In this document: positions 23,006-31,126 of the stretch, piece by piece
How the letters are laid out: every line of letters starts with the position of its first letter
How positions within the stretch are numbered: the stretch's first letter is position 1
Assembly: GCA_900471605.1 (NCBI GenBank)
Contig: UCEY01000066.1
Span: 1 to 37,150 of the forward strand
DNA: 37,150 nucleotides
DNA from: Hyphomicrobiales bacterium
GTDB taxonomy: Bacteria > Pseudomonadota > Alphaproteobacteria > Rhizobiales > Rhizobiaceae
Direction of reading: 5' to 3'
Notes under the pieces: model-generated
Told to the model about the DNA's origin: nothing
Seen by the model: only the letters and a program-made list of their open reading frames with translations
The model's database searches: none
Position numbers and translations under genes: made by a program

Positions 23006-24052
23006 TCAGCGACGCCTGAGGGCGTCGAGTGAAATCGCATGAATGGTCGAAGGCTTGCCGGTCCCGGCATTGTAGCCGTGTGTGGTGGTCGCCATCGTCA
23101 TGGAATTGAGAATCGCCTCCTCGCTCGCCTCGATAACGGCTTCGAAGAGCGGCGAGACGACGTCGTTTGAGAGAACGGGATAATTGGCGACCGCCTTGCG
23201 GCGCTCGGGCGTGCGGCGCACGTCTTCGGCCGTCGAGAAGGCGAGCGCATAATCGCCGGACCCGTTGCTGAGAGCCGCACCGGTGCGCGCCAGGCCGCCA
23301 AAACAGCGTTCCGCAAGACGTCCGAGATTTCGGGAGCAAAGCGGCGCATCGGTCGCGACGATCATGACGATCGAACCATCCTTGTCATGACCTTCGGCTT
23401 CGTAAGGCCGGCCGGCGACGCTCAGCTTTCCACCGTAATTCGACTGCACGAGAACACCGACCGTATAGGACGTACCCATGACGGACACGACGCGCGAACT
23501 GGTGCCGATACCGCCCTTCAGGCCGAAGGCCACCGTGCCGGTGCCCGCACCGATCGCACCTTCTTCGACCGCACCGCTTCTGGCAGCGGCAAGCGCCTCC
23601 AGCATTTCATCGACACTCGGGCGTGCCGCGCGGATATCGTTGAGCCGGGAATCATTGGTCTCACCGACGACGGCGTTCAGCGACACGACCCGCTCGTTCC
23701 CGGCCTGTGCCAGCGTATGGCGGTTGATCGCCTCGATCGCGCGACCGACGCCCAAAGTATTGGTGAGCAGTATCGGCGTCTCGATCTCGCCGAGCTCGGC
23801 GATCTGCGTCGAACCCGCGAACTTGCCGAAACCGTTGAAGACCGCGAGCGCCGCCGGCACCTTGTCCTGAAACAGGTTGCCAGCATGCGGCAGGATGGCG
23901 GTTGCCCCCGTGCGCGTCCGGTCGCCTTCGACGCAGGTGACATGGCCGACCGAGACACCAGCGACGTCGGTGATCGCGTTCAGCATACCCACAGGGTAAT
24001 GGCCGACGGATATGCCAAGCGAACGCAAACGGGCACGACTTTCATAAGTCAT
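23006..24052 (-). CDS. P1 family peptidase, DmpA-like D-/beta-aminopeptidase
   Basis: 348-residue N-terminal nucleophile hydrolase of family P1 (DmpA/BapA). LGISVGHYPVGMLNAITDVAGVSVGH is the typical start and NAVVGETNDSRLND is the middle block. The self-cleavage site is expected in KDGSIVMIVATDAPL, before S227, giving a beta chain of about 122 residues as in DmpA (125). DmpA removes N-terminal residues, including D-Ala, from amides and small peptides. ATG 24052 fits homologue starts; the frame runs 20 codons further upstream. The 150 bases before it hold the promoter, with no clear motif. It is co-directional with the transaminase and is the second D-aminopeptidase of the locus. Confidence 0.92.
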   Translation of the reverse strand: MTYESRARLRSLGISVGHYPVGMLNAITDVAGVSVGHVTCVEGDRTRTGATAILPHAGNLFQDKVPAALAVFNGFGKFAGSTQIAELGEIETPILLTNTLGVGRAIEAINRHTLAQAGNERVVSLNAVVGETNDSRLNDIRAARPSVDEMLEALAAARSGAVEEGAIGAGTGTVAFGLKGGIGTSSRVVSVMGTSYTVGVLVQSNYGGKLSVAGRPYEAEGHDKDGSIVMIVATDAPLCSRNLGRLAERCFGGLARTGAALSNGSGDYALAFSTAEDVRRTPERRKAVANYPVLSNDVVSPLFEAVIEASEEAILNSMTMATTTHGYNAGTGKPSTIHAISLDALRRR

Positions 24053-24202
24053 TGAATGAGCTCTGAGATCCAAGTTACCGATAGGGTACTTCAGACGAAG
24101 AGCTACGGACATGATAAAAACGGAATAGTTTCATGCCGGCTTTGCAATAAACGCTGCCTTCGCGAGCCCATATGCGACGGGTCTCAGAATCTTAATTGCA
24201 CT

Positions 24203-25351
24203 TCATCGATTGGACGGAGCGCCCATCTCCCCAGCCTGCGGTCCGTGTGGATATTCGGGACTGTAGGAATGCGTCGCCTTTTCTTCAATCGCGGGGCCGA
24301 CATATCCGTTCGAGCCGTAGAAGGCGAAATGCAGCCCCCAATAGGCTGAGCCATAGAGCACGAAGGCGACAGCTACTCCCGCGGGTATGTGGCGAATCTT
24401 TTCCTTGAATTGCGGAAGGAAATGGGTCTCCCGGGCGTGATCCGCGGCGACGGCCAGCAGGATGGCCATGATCAGCCCGTGGCCGATCAGATCGACGCGG
24501 CCAAAGGGCCAGACGGCAGCCGTGAAGATGACCAGCAATGCGATCGCCGAGAGCCGGCGGATCAGCGGTGTCCAGACGAGGCCGAGCCCCAGCGTGAATT
24601 CGGTGACTCCCGCCATCGGGATGAAGACGTCGCGCGGCATGCCGAATGTCAGAAAGGGCTTCTCGACGACAAGCGGGTAGAACCAGCTCGGAAAGGCGAA
24701 TTTCTCGAGGCTGGACCACATCAGCGCGATCGCAAGGCCCCAGCGAAGCGCCTCGAAACGATGAACCCGCCAGTTTTCGCGCTTTGACGGTTCGAGGATC
24801 AGGTAGGCGGCAACGCCGAGGCCAAGAGCGAGATAGTCGAAGAGATGGAAAAGGTCATAGTCCCGCAGCGCCAATATCCACAAAGCGATGATGCCGAGAC
24901 CGGCGATCGGCATGGTCAAGCGTGAAAAGATCATGCCGGCAATTACCAGCTGGAGCCAGGAGACCCATTCCGTCGGCGTCTTGAGATCTGGTGTCAGATA
25001 GACACCGCCCACCGCAAAGATCGCAACGAAAAACGCACCGATAATGGCTCTGATATAATCATCCAGCCGCTGCCAGAGCGGTTCCGTGGCTCTGTCGAGC
25101 ATGTCCAGTGCCACATACCCGTAGCGGCTTCGCTCCACAGCGCGTGCCAGACCAAAAAATACCAGGACCAGGGCGATCCCCACCCAGAACCAGGCATTGG
25201 ACAGAGTGGAGGCGATCGGTTCCGGGGACGCGCCCACGATATAAGGTGCGAACCACTTGACATGGGCGTGTGCGGACGTGGCCGTCAGCGAAATGACGCA
25301 ACCTGCCATGAGCGGAAAACCGCGGCACAATTTATGCAAAGCTGCGGACAT
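24203..25351 (-). CDS. DoxX-like multi-pass membrane protein with signal peptide
   Basis: 382-residue membrane protein. It starts with a signal peptide ending SAHA (MSAALHKLCRG...TSAHAHVKWFAPY), then has about nine to ten hydrophobic segments, for example FWVGIALVLVFFGLA, IIGAFFVAIFAVGGVYL and LIGHGLIMAILLAVAADH. The C-terminal half (ALRWGLAIALMWSSLEKFAFPSWFYPL... FTLGLGLVWTPLIRR) has the look of DoxX/MauE-type domains. Function is unknown; family members are linked to quinone or thiosulfate oxidation and stress. The start at 25351 has GGGGA upstream; the frame continues to 25441. It stands alone, 162 bases from the next minus-strand gene and 150 from the previous one. Confidence 0.82.
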   Translation of the reverse strand: MSAALHKLCRGFPLMAGCVISLTATSAHAHVKWFAPYIVGASPEPIASTLSNAWFWVGIALVLVFFGLARAVERSRYGYVALDMLDRATEPLWQRLDDYIRAIIGAFFVAIFAVGGVYLTPDLKTPTEWVSWLQLVIAGMIFSRLTMPIAGLGIIALWILALRDYDLFHLFDYLALGLGVAAYLILEPSKRENWRVHRFEALRWGLAIALMWSSLEKFAFPSWFYPLVVEKPFLTFGMPRDVFIPMAGVTEFTLGLGLVWTPLIRRLSAIALLVIFTAAVWPFGRVDLIGHGLIMAILLAVAADHARETHFLPQFKEKIRHIPAGVAVAFVLYGSAYWGLHFAFYGSNGYVGPAIEEKATHSYSPEYPHGPQAGEMGAPSNR

Positions 25352-25513
25352 GTTCAGGTCCCCTGGATTGAAAATGCAGTCAGGAAATTCGCGCCCTGGA
25401 AAACCCGGGACGAAAGCCGCACCGGATGGCGAGATAGACATATATCGACTGACGGAATGATGAAAAGAGGCGACGACCCTGGATCATTTCTGCGGATTTT
25501 CAGGTCCTTGCGC

Positions 25514-26524
25514 TCAACCCATATCGGGTACCGGGGCGACAGGGTTGATGAGGCCCGCCTGGCGTAACGCCTGCCAGAAATCGACCGGCACCCGTTCCTC
25601 GAAGGCGGCGCGATCCTCCGAAATACGCTCGGGTCGGCTGGCACCGGGAATGACGCCGGCGACCGCGGGATTGGCCAGCGCGAAATGCAGGCCGGCGGCC
25701 TTCATGCTGACGCCGTGGCGGTCGGCGATCGCCTTGATCCGGGCAACCTTGTCCAGAATCTGCGGGGTCGCGGGCGCATATTCGAAATTCGGGCCGCCGA
25801 CGAGGGCCCCGGAACTGTAGGGGCCACCGACGACGATGCCGAGGCCCCGTTCGGCGACGGCCGGCATCACCCGTTGCAGCGCGCGGTCGTGATCCAGAAG
25901 CGAATACCGGCCGGCCAGCAGAAAGCCGTCGGGACGCGGTTCTTGCAGGCCAAGCAGGAGTTCGATCGGCTCGACGCGGTTCACCCCAAGACCCCAGGCC
26001 TTGATGACCCCCTCGTCACGCAGGCGGTCCAGCACTCTGAACGCTCCGGTGCGTGCGCTTTCGAACACGCTCAGCCATTCGTCACCGTAGAAATCCTGGG
26101 CGACGTCATGCACCCAGACGATTTCGATATGGTCGGTCTTCAGCCTTTCGAGACTGCCTTCGATGGATAGCAGCGTGGCGTCGGCCGAATAATCGTTCAC
26201 GACCTTGTTGGAGCGGCCGTATTTGAACACGCCGTTCTCTCCGAAGCCACTGTCGCTGACGTCCTCGATTTCGTCGAGCACGAGCCGCCCGACCTTGGTG
26301 CTGATCACGTATTCGCCGCGCGGCTTGCCGGCGAGTGCTTCGCCCATGCGGATTTCCGCCAGGCCCGCGCCATAGAAGGGAGCGTTGTCGAAATAACGTA
26401 TCCCGTCGCTCCAGGCGGCCTCCACCGTCGTGAGCGCCTCCTCCTCGGGAATGGCGCGGAACATGTTGCCGAGCGGTGCCGCGCCGAATCCAAGCCGGCT
26501 GGGGAGAATATCCTTGAGTGCCAT
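25514..26524 (-). CDS. Aldo/keto reductase (D-threo-aldose 1-dehydrogenase-like)
   Basis: NAD(P)H-dependent oxidoreductase of 336 residues with the AKR catalytic tetrad visible: D46 in RYFDNAPFYG, Y51 in the same motif, K77 in VISTKVGR and H139 in IVWVHDV. LGFGAAPLGNMF at the start and the YGRSNKVVNDYSADATLLSIEGSLERL stretch fit the L-fucose/D-threo-aldose dehydrogenase and pyridoxal dehydrogenase branch. ATG 26524 matches the family start; the frame extends 12 codons upstream with no support. It is separated by 63 bases from the reductase gene before it and may be in the same transcript. Confidence 0.9.
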   Translation of the reverse strand: MALKDILPSRLGFGAAPLGNMFRAIPEEEALTTVEAAWSDGIRYFDNAPFYGAGLAEIRMGEALAGKPRGEYVISTKVGRLVLDEIEDVSDSGFGENGVFKYGRSNKVVNDYSADATLLSIEGSLERLKTDHIEIVWVHDVAQDFYGDEWLSVFESARTGAFRVLDRLRDEGVIKAWGLGVNRVEPIELLLGLQEPRPDGFLLAGRYSLLDHDRALQRVMPAVAERGLGIVVGGPYSSGALVGGPNFEYAPATPQILDKVARIKAIADRHGVSMKAAGLHFALANPAVAGVIPGASRPERISEDRAAFEERVPVDFWQALRQAGLINPVAPVPDMG

Positions 26525-26587
26525 TTCCGATCGTCCTTCATGTTGTTGAGGGGCGGACATCCATCGCCCGGCCGGTCCGAAGTCAGT

Positions 26588-27289
26588 CTACTCCATATCC
26601 GGTTGCCGCGGGCCGCCTGGCAAAACCCTGTAGCGGATATGCAGCATGCCTCCGGGAAGCGGCTTCACCGAAACGAGGCGAAGAAGCCGGGCCTTCCCGA
26701 GATTATGGTCAAAGGTCGTCGGCGTGCCTGGCTTGCCGTCGGCGATCGGCAGGATCAGCAGGCTGACGTCGTCGATCAGGTCACCCTTCAGAAAAGCTCC
26801 GTTGATCGTGCCGCCCCCTTCCAGCAGAAGAGTTTCGATGCCGAACTCGGCGCGAAGGATGTTCAGCGCCCGATCGAGGTCGAGATCGGCATCACCGGCA
26901 AAGATGTATGAAATGCCGTCTCTTCGAAGCTCGGCAAGGTGGTGGTCGGATACACCGGTGGTCAGCACGGCGATCAGGGCATCGCCATTCACCCGTTCCC
27001 GGTTGAGGTGCTGGCTCCCCGACCTGTCGAGATAGATGGCGTACGGGGCCATTCCGGCTCCGGCCGACTTCCACGTCCGGCGCGGATAGATCTGATCGGT
27101 GACGATCGGCCGGGGTTCGCCTTCCGCGAACTCCGCTATGGTCACCGGGCCGACGAGCCATGCGTCGCAGCGCAGGTCCCCATGCAGCGTCTCGTAGGTT
27201 TCCTCCGCATCGACCGAATTCGGCCAGCCGGCCGCGGTGATCCGGCCATCGATGCTGGACATCATGTGCAAGATGACCTGGGGTCTCAT
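26588..27289 (-). CDS. RibD C-terminal / dihydrofolate reductase-like protein
   Basis: 233-residue protein of the RibD-C (bifunctional deaminase-reductase C-terminal) family: RPQVILHMMSSIDGRITA at the N-terminus and LLLEGGGTINGAFLKGDLIDDVSLLILP near residues 165-192, the NADPH-binding signature. These are NADPH-dependent reductases; the substrate of stand-alone members is mostly unknown. ATG 27289 is preferred because GGAG lies six bases before it and homologues start here. An in-frame ATG at 27337 overlaps the MFS stop as ATGA and would add 16 residues, so that start is a real alternative. It follows the MFS exporter in the same transcript. Confidence 0.88.
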   Translation of the reverse strand: MRPQVILHMMSSIDGRITAAGWPNSVDAEETYETLHGDLRCDAWLVGPVTIAEFAEGEPRPIVTDQIYPRRTWKSAGAGMAPYAIYLDRSGSQHLNRERVNGDALIAVLTTGVSDHHLAELRRDGISYIFAGDADLDLDRALNILRAEFGIETLLLEGGGTINGAFLKGDLIDDVSLLILPIADGKPGTPTTFDHNLGKARLLRLVSVKPLPGGMLHIRYRVLPGGPRQPDME

Positions 27290-27333
27290 GATCGCTCCGG
27301 AAATCAGCTCGTCGCCGGGTGAGGCAGGAACAG

Positions 27334-28605
27334 TCATGGCAAGGACCTTATGCCCGGACGGGCAGGTCGCGCCGCTATCGTCGCCATGAACAGGATCAGT
27401 CCCGCCGAGGTCAGGATGAACCCTGCCCAGACGGTCGACAGAAGGCCGAGCCCCGCGCCGATCGTCATGCCGCCCGCCCAGGCGCCGAGCGCGTTGGCGA
27501 CGTTGAGGGATGCGAGGTTCATGGCGCCCATCAGGGTGACGGATTCCGGAGCAAGGCCGGTCAGCCGCACCTGGATCGCCGGGATCGCCGCCATCATGGT
27601 TGCTCCGACACCGAACAGTGCCGAAAACAGCACCCAGGGGTTCGAGCCCCAGAAAGCCAGGACGACAAGCACCAGGAGGGCGCATCCATAACCCGCGACA
27701 ATGCCCCGGCTGGGGTGGCTGTCCGCCAGCCGCCCGCCATAGAGGTTGCCCACGGTCATGCCGATCCCGAAGAGCGCCAAGGCCGGCGGTATCGCTTCCG
27801 GGCCGAACAGCAGCAGGTCCGTCACGAACGGCCCGATAAACGTATAGACGGCGAAGATGCTGGAAATACCCAGCGCGGCGACCGCCATCATCACCCAGAC
27901 CCGGCCTTTCCGAAGACCGCTCAGTTCATGGGTGACGGATGCGCCATCGAGCTCGGATGTGCGGGGGACGAAAAACCAGATCGAGAGGAAGGAGAACATG
28001 CCGAGCACTGCGACACACAGATAGGTCTCCCGCCAGCCGATGGTTTGCCCCAGAAATGTCGCGAGCGGAGAGCCGAAGATGGTCGCAACGGTCAATCCGG
28101 TCATGACGATCGCAAAGGCCTGCCCCGAACGGTCGGAACCGACGACATGCGACGCGACCACCGCGCCCGCGCCGAAATAGGCGCCTTGCGGCAGGCCGCA
28201 TATGAAACGGGCGACAACGAAGAAATTCAGGTTGGCTGCAATGGCGGACAGGACATTGCCGACGATGAAAACGCCGATGAGGAGAAGCAGCAGCGTGCGT
28301 CGGTTCAGCCGGGCGGCCGCCAGCGTGAGGACCGGGGCGCCCACGACCACGCCGATTGCGTAGGCCGTGATCGCATGGGTGGCCGCCGGGAGGCCGACGT
28401 CAAGGCTTGCGGCGAAAAGCTGGATGATCCCCATGCTGGCGAATTCGGTCGTACCGATGCAGAAGGTTCCCAAAGCCAGTGCCAGCAAGGTCAGCCAACC
28501 CGTGCTTGCTGCGGAAGGAACGGGCATCTCTGCTTTGGCGGAGGCGGTATTGGTGATCGCTCTTGCGGCCACTTCGACCGCCGCGGGATCGTCTGAGATA
28601 GACAT
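27334..28605 (-). CDS. MFS transporter, DHA1 drug-efflux type
   Basis: 423-residue major facilitator with 12 predicted membrane segments. The first segment contains GTTEFASMGIIQLFAASL, typical of the AraJ/YdhP/PbuE branch of drug:H+ antiporters. GAPVLTLAAARLNRRTLLLLLIGVF holds the loop 2-3 region, and FGSPLATFLGQTIGWRETY contains the motif C-like G-P-x-x-G neighbourhood. It should export small molecules across the inner membrane. ATG 28605 has AGGGGA upstream; the frame extends to 28770 but overlaps the spacer. It lies 106 bases after the 2TM gene and its stop overlaps a possible start of the RibD-C gene. Confidence 0.93.
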   Translation of the reverse strand: MSISDDPAAVEVAARAITNTASAKAEMPVPSAASTGWLTLLALALGTFCIGTTEFASMGIIQLFAASLDVGLPAATHAITAYAIGVVVGAPVLTLAAARLNRRTLLLLLIGVFIVGNVLSAIAANLNFFVVARFICGLPQGAYFGAGAVVASHVVGSDRSGQAFAIVMTGLTVATIFGSPLATFLGQTIGWRETYLCVAVLGMFSFLSIWFFVPRTSELDGASVTHELSGLRKGRVWVMMAVAALGISSIFAVYTFIGPFVTDLLLFGPEAIPPALALFGIGMTVGNLYGGRLADSHPSRGIVAGYGCALLVLVVLAFWGSNPWVLFSALFGVGATMMAAIPAIQVRLTGLAPESVTLMGAMNLASLNVANALGAWAGGMTIGAGLGLLSTVWAGFILTSAGLILFMATIAARPARPGIRSLP

Positions 28606-28711
28606 GCTGCATCCCCTGTTCTGGATTGCATCTGAGGGCGACGGTGTCTGCGGCCCCGGCCGGTTTCCGCGACGAACTTCCGGCAAATCACCTGAAGGCC
28701 CGCGAAGGACC

Positions 28712-28921
28712 TCAGGGAGTGCCGGTATTGCTATCGTGGTAGAGGCGGATGGACAGCCAATGAGCAACAAGACCGATGCCCCAGCCCAGCACCACCCAGG
28801 CGATCCAGTAGGGCGAGCCCGTCAAAAGATTGACGATGAGAAGCACGACGATGGTCGGTATGAAGACGATGGCATGGATGCGAAGGCCGAGTTGCCTCTG
28901 CGCTTGGCTGGCGTGTCTCAT
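28712..28921 (-). CDS. 2TM domain-containing small membrane protein
   Basis: 69-residue protein with two hydrophobic segments, IHAIVFIPTIVVLLIVNLLTG and WIAWVVLGWGIGLVAHWLSI, joined by a short loop SPY. This is the usual form of 2TM-domain proteins, often found fused to or near histidine kinases; function unknown. AGGAG lies six bases before ATG 28921, which supports real translation. It sits between the alpha/beta hydrolase and the MFS gene on the same strand. The 230 bases upstream (28922-29151) have no recognisable gene; they hold an inverted repeat GCTCCG/CGGAGC at 29005-29025 that could be the hydrolase terminator. Confidence 0.8.
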   Translation of the reverse strand: MRHASQAQRQLGLRIHAIVFIPTIVVLLIVNLLTGSPYWIAWVVLGWGIGLVAHWLSIRLYHDSNTGTP

Positions 28922-29151
28922 GACGTTCTCCTGAACGTTTGAATTGGCGGTTTTCTGAAGGCGCGATTGCGAATTGCGTCTCCTGAACGGTGACGGAAAT
29001 GCCAGCTCCGTATTGTTTCCGGAGCCGGTCGATGCGGTCGTGGCGGTTTGTGTATGGCTTGCAGGATAGCCTGATCAGGCGATCGCGCTCTTTGCGAATA
29101 TTGCTTTCCCTTTGAGCTGGATTGCTCTTTCGGTTGAACCGCGCCGTCTCC

Positions 29152-29910
29152 TTATCGGCTGCCTTCGACGGCCGCGAGGATGGCGTCCGCCACGACCTGC
29201 GGCTGCGACAGCATCGGCACGTGGCTGGATGCGACATGGACTGTTTTCGCCTTCATCGTCTGCGCGAAGGCCTGCTGCAGGGCCGGCGGGATGATCTGAT
29301 CGTTGTCGGAGATGACGAACCAGCTCGGCTTGAGCGTGAAGGCGGCGGACGTCACTTTGCCGTCGAAAGCGCCTGCGAAAAGCGGCGCCTGGGTTGCGGC
29401 CAGCAGTGCCGCCTCACCCGCCGGAATATCGGGGGCGAAATAACGCGCCATTCCCTTCGAGGACCAGGTGAGCGCACCCTTGGCATCCGCGTGAATCTCC
29501 TTCGACCATTCCGGCGGCTGGGGTGCTGCTCCGACGATGGCGTTGACCGACTGTCCCGGCGATGGCGCAAAAGCTGCCACATAGACAAGAGCCCGCACCT
29601 TCTCGCCGTTGCCGGCCTCGGTGATGACGGCTCCGCCATAGGAATGGCCGACGAGGATCACGCCGCCCTTCTGATCGTCGATCACGCGTCGCGTCGCGGC
29701 AACGTCGGCCTCGAACGAAGACAGAGGATTGTGGACGGCAATGACGTCCAGCCCCCGCGCCTGCAGAAGCGGCACCACGCGGGCCCAGCTCGATCCGTTG
29801 GCCCAGGCTCCATGCACGAGGACGATGGCCGGCGCGTCGGCACTCCAGGCGGGGGAACCGAGTCCGGCCGCGGTGATGGCGGCCGCTGCTGCGACATGCT
29901 TGAAAGACAT
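29152..29910 (-). CDS. Alpha/beta hydrolase with signal peptide
   Basis: 252-residue secreted or periplasmic hydrolase. The signal peptide (residues 1-23, MSFKHVAAAAAITAAGLGSPAWS) probably ends before ADAP. LVHGAWANGSSW is the oxyanion region, GHSYGG (88-93) holds the nucleophile S90, SDNDQIIPP the likely acid and SSHVPMLSQP the histidine. The plan resembles the salicylate esterase/EstC-like hydrolases with HGAW and SHxPMLSxP motifs. The substrate is probably a small ester or amide. It follows the beta-propeller gene by 99 bases and is co-directional with the AraC gene. Confidence 0.92.
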   Translation of the reverse strand: MSFKHVAAAAAITAAGLGSPAWSADAPAIVLVHGAWANGSSWARVVPLLQARGLDVIAVHNPLSSFEADVAATRRVIDDQKGGVILVGHSYGGAVITEAGNGEKVRALVYVAAFAPSPGQSVNAIVGAAPQPPEWSKEIHADAKGALTWSSKGMARYFAPDIPAGEAALLAATQAPLFAGAFDGKVTSAAFTLKPSWFVISDNDQIIPPALQQAFAQTMKAKTVHVASSHVPMLSQPQVVADAILAAVEGSR

Positions 29911-30009
29911 GGCATTTCTCCTTTGTGAATTGCTCCCGCGGCAGATGCGGCGGACGTGCGGAATTGTCGTGAGAGAATGGGGCGCCCTCAGGCGCCTATG
30001 GCGGGGGCA

Positions 30010-31125
30010 TTATCGCGGCAGCCACCCGATCGCCGGTGCATGCAGGCTGTGGATGTAGAGACGGTCGGCCGTTTCGGTCGCTCCGGTGGTCTCGGGATAG
30101 GCGCCGCCGGGATCCTGCAGGTCTTCCGTCACCCGGCCATCCTCATCGATGGCGAAGACGTGCCCGTATAATTGACCGGTCGGCAGGAAGGATCGCGGCA
30201 GCCGCAGCAGCATCTTTCGCAGGAACGGCCGTTCGGCGAGCGAATCCGCCGCCGGATTGCGCGGCCTGAACAGGCCGACCCAGATGCGCCCCCCGCGTCC
30301 ACGCATCAGGTTGTCCGGGTAGCCCGGGAGGTTGTCGAGCAGCACGCGGGCCTGGGAAGAGCCGCCGCGTACGTCCAGGTCTTTCGCGTCGCGATCAATC
30401 TTCCATAGGCGGTAACGGCCGGTCTCGTTGACGAACAGACTCCGCCCGTCGGACGACAGGGCGATGCCGTTGGCGAAGGAAAGGCCACGGGCGACGATCC
30501 TTGTGCTGCCGGTCGCCGGGTCATAGGCGAGTACGCGGCCGCTTGCCGCCTGCTCGATGATGTCGAGCAGGCTCGCCTCCAGGGTGCCGCCCCATTCCGC
30601 CGGCAGGAAACGGGCGGAGGACTGGGTAAAATAGACCGTTCCGTCCGGCGAGACGACGATGGAATTGGCGTAGCCGATCGGATCATTGGCGGTCACGCGA
30701 TCTGTCAGCAGGCTCACCTCTCCGTCGGCATCGATGGCAAGCAATCCTTTCATCGCGTCCGCGGCGATCATCCGTCCATTGGCGTCGAAGTCAAAACCGA
30801 GAACCCGCCCGCCCGTATTGGCGAAGATCTGCCGGTTCCCGCCGTCGGCATCCATACGCAGCAGATTGCCGCTGGTCATCGCCGCATAGAGCTTGCCGCC
30901 CGGTCCGATCGCGATGTGTTCCGGGCCGAACTCGTTCCCGATGCCGATCCGGCGCAGACCGGACAGGCGCGTGTTCACAGCATGGGCACCGACGTAGCCG
31001 GGCGGTATCGGTGCCGGCCATGACACCGGTTCGGCCGGAACCGGCCAGAAGCCCAGATAGGCAACTGCGGCGACCAGCACGAGACCGGCGACGCCGGCGG
31101 TTCTTCGAACAACGGTTGCGTTCAC
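30010..31125 (-). CDS. SMP-30/strictosidine synthase-like beta-propeller protein
   Basis: 371-residue protein with an N-terminal membrane anchor (GVAGLVLVAAVAYLGFWPV, residues 11-29) and a six-blade propeller. Repeated blades are seen as GPEHIAIGPGGKLYAA, ANSIVVSPDGTVYFTQ, ANGIALSSDGRSLFVNETGRYRLWK and GYPDNLMRGRGGRIWVG. The last is the strictosidine synthase/APMAP signature. Bacterial members act as lactonases or arylesterases on unknown compounds; the active site would face the periplasm. The start is GTG 31125, two bases from the AraC stop triplet (31127-31129), so the two genes are tightly linked and probably co-transcribed. Confidence 0.88.
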   Translation of the reverse strand: MNATVVRRTAGVAGLVLVAAVAYLGFWPVPAEPVSWPAPIPPGYVGAHAVNTRLSGLRRIGIGNEFGPEHIAIGPGGKLYAAMTSGNLLRMDADGGNRQIFANTGGRVLGFDFDANGRMIAADAMKGLLAIDADGEVSLLTDRVTANDPIGYANSIVVSPDGTVYFTQSSARFLPAEWGGTLEASLLDIIEQAASGRVLAYDPATGSTRIVARGLSFANGIALSSDGRSLFVNETGRYRLWKIDRDAKDLDVRGGSSQARVLLDNLPGYPDNLMRGRGGRIWVGLFRPRNPAADSLAERPFLRKMLLRLPRSFLPTGQLYGHVFAIDEDGRVTEDLQDPGGAYPETTGATETADRLYIHSLHAPAIGWLPR

Positions 31126-31126
31126 G

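Noticed and set aside
27319..28596. Plus-strand open frame of 425 codons
   Set aside because: It is antisense to the MFS gene and highly charged and repetitive in composition, typical of a GC shadow frame.
28922..29151. Possible gene remnant upstream of the 2TM protein (frame reaching 29237)
   Set aside because: The frame crosses the start of the 2TM gene and the end of the hydrolase gene and shows no recognisable domain.
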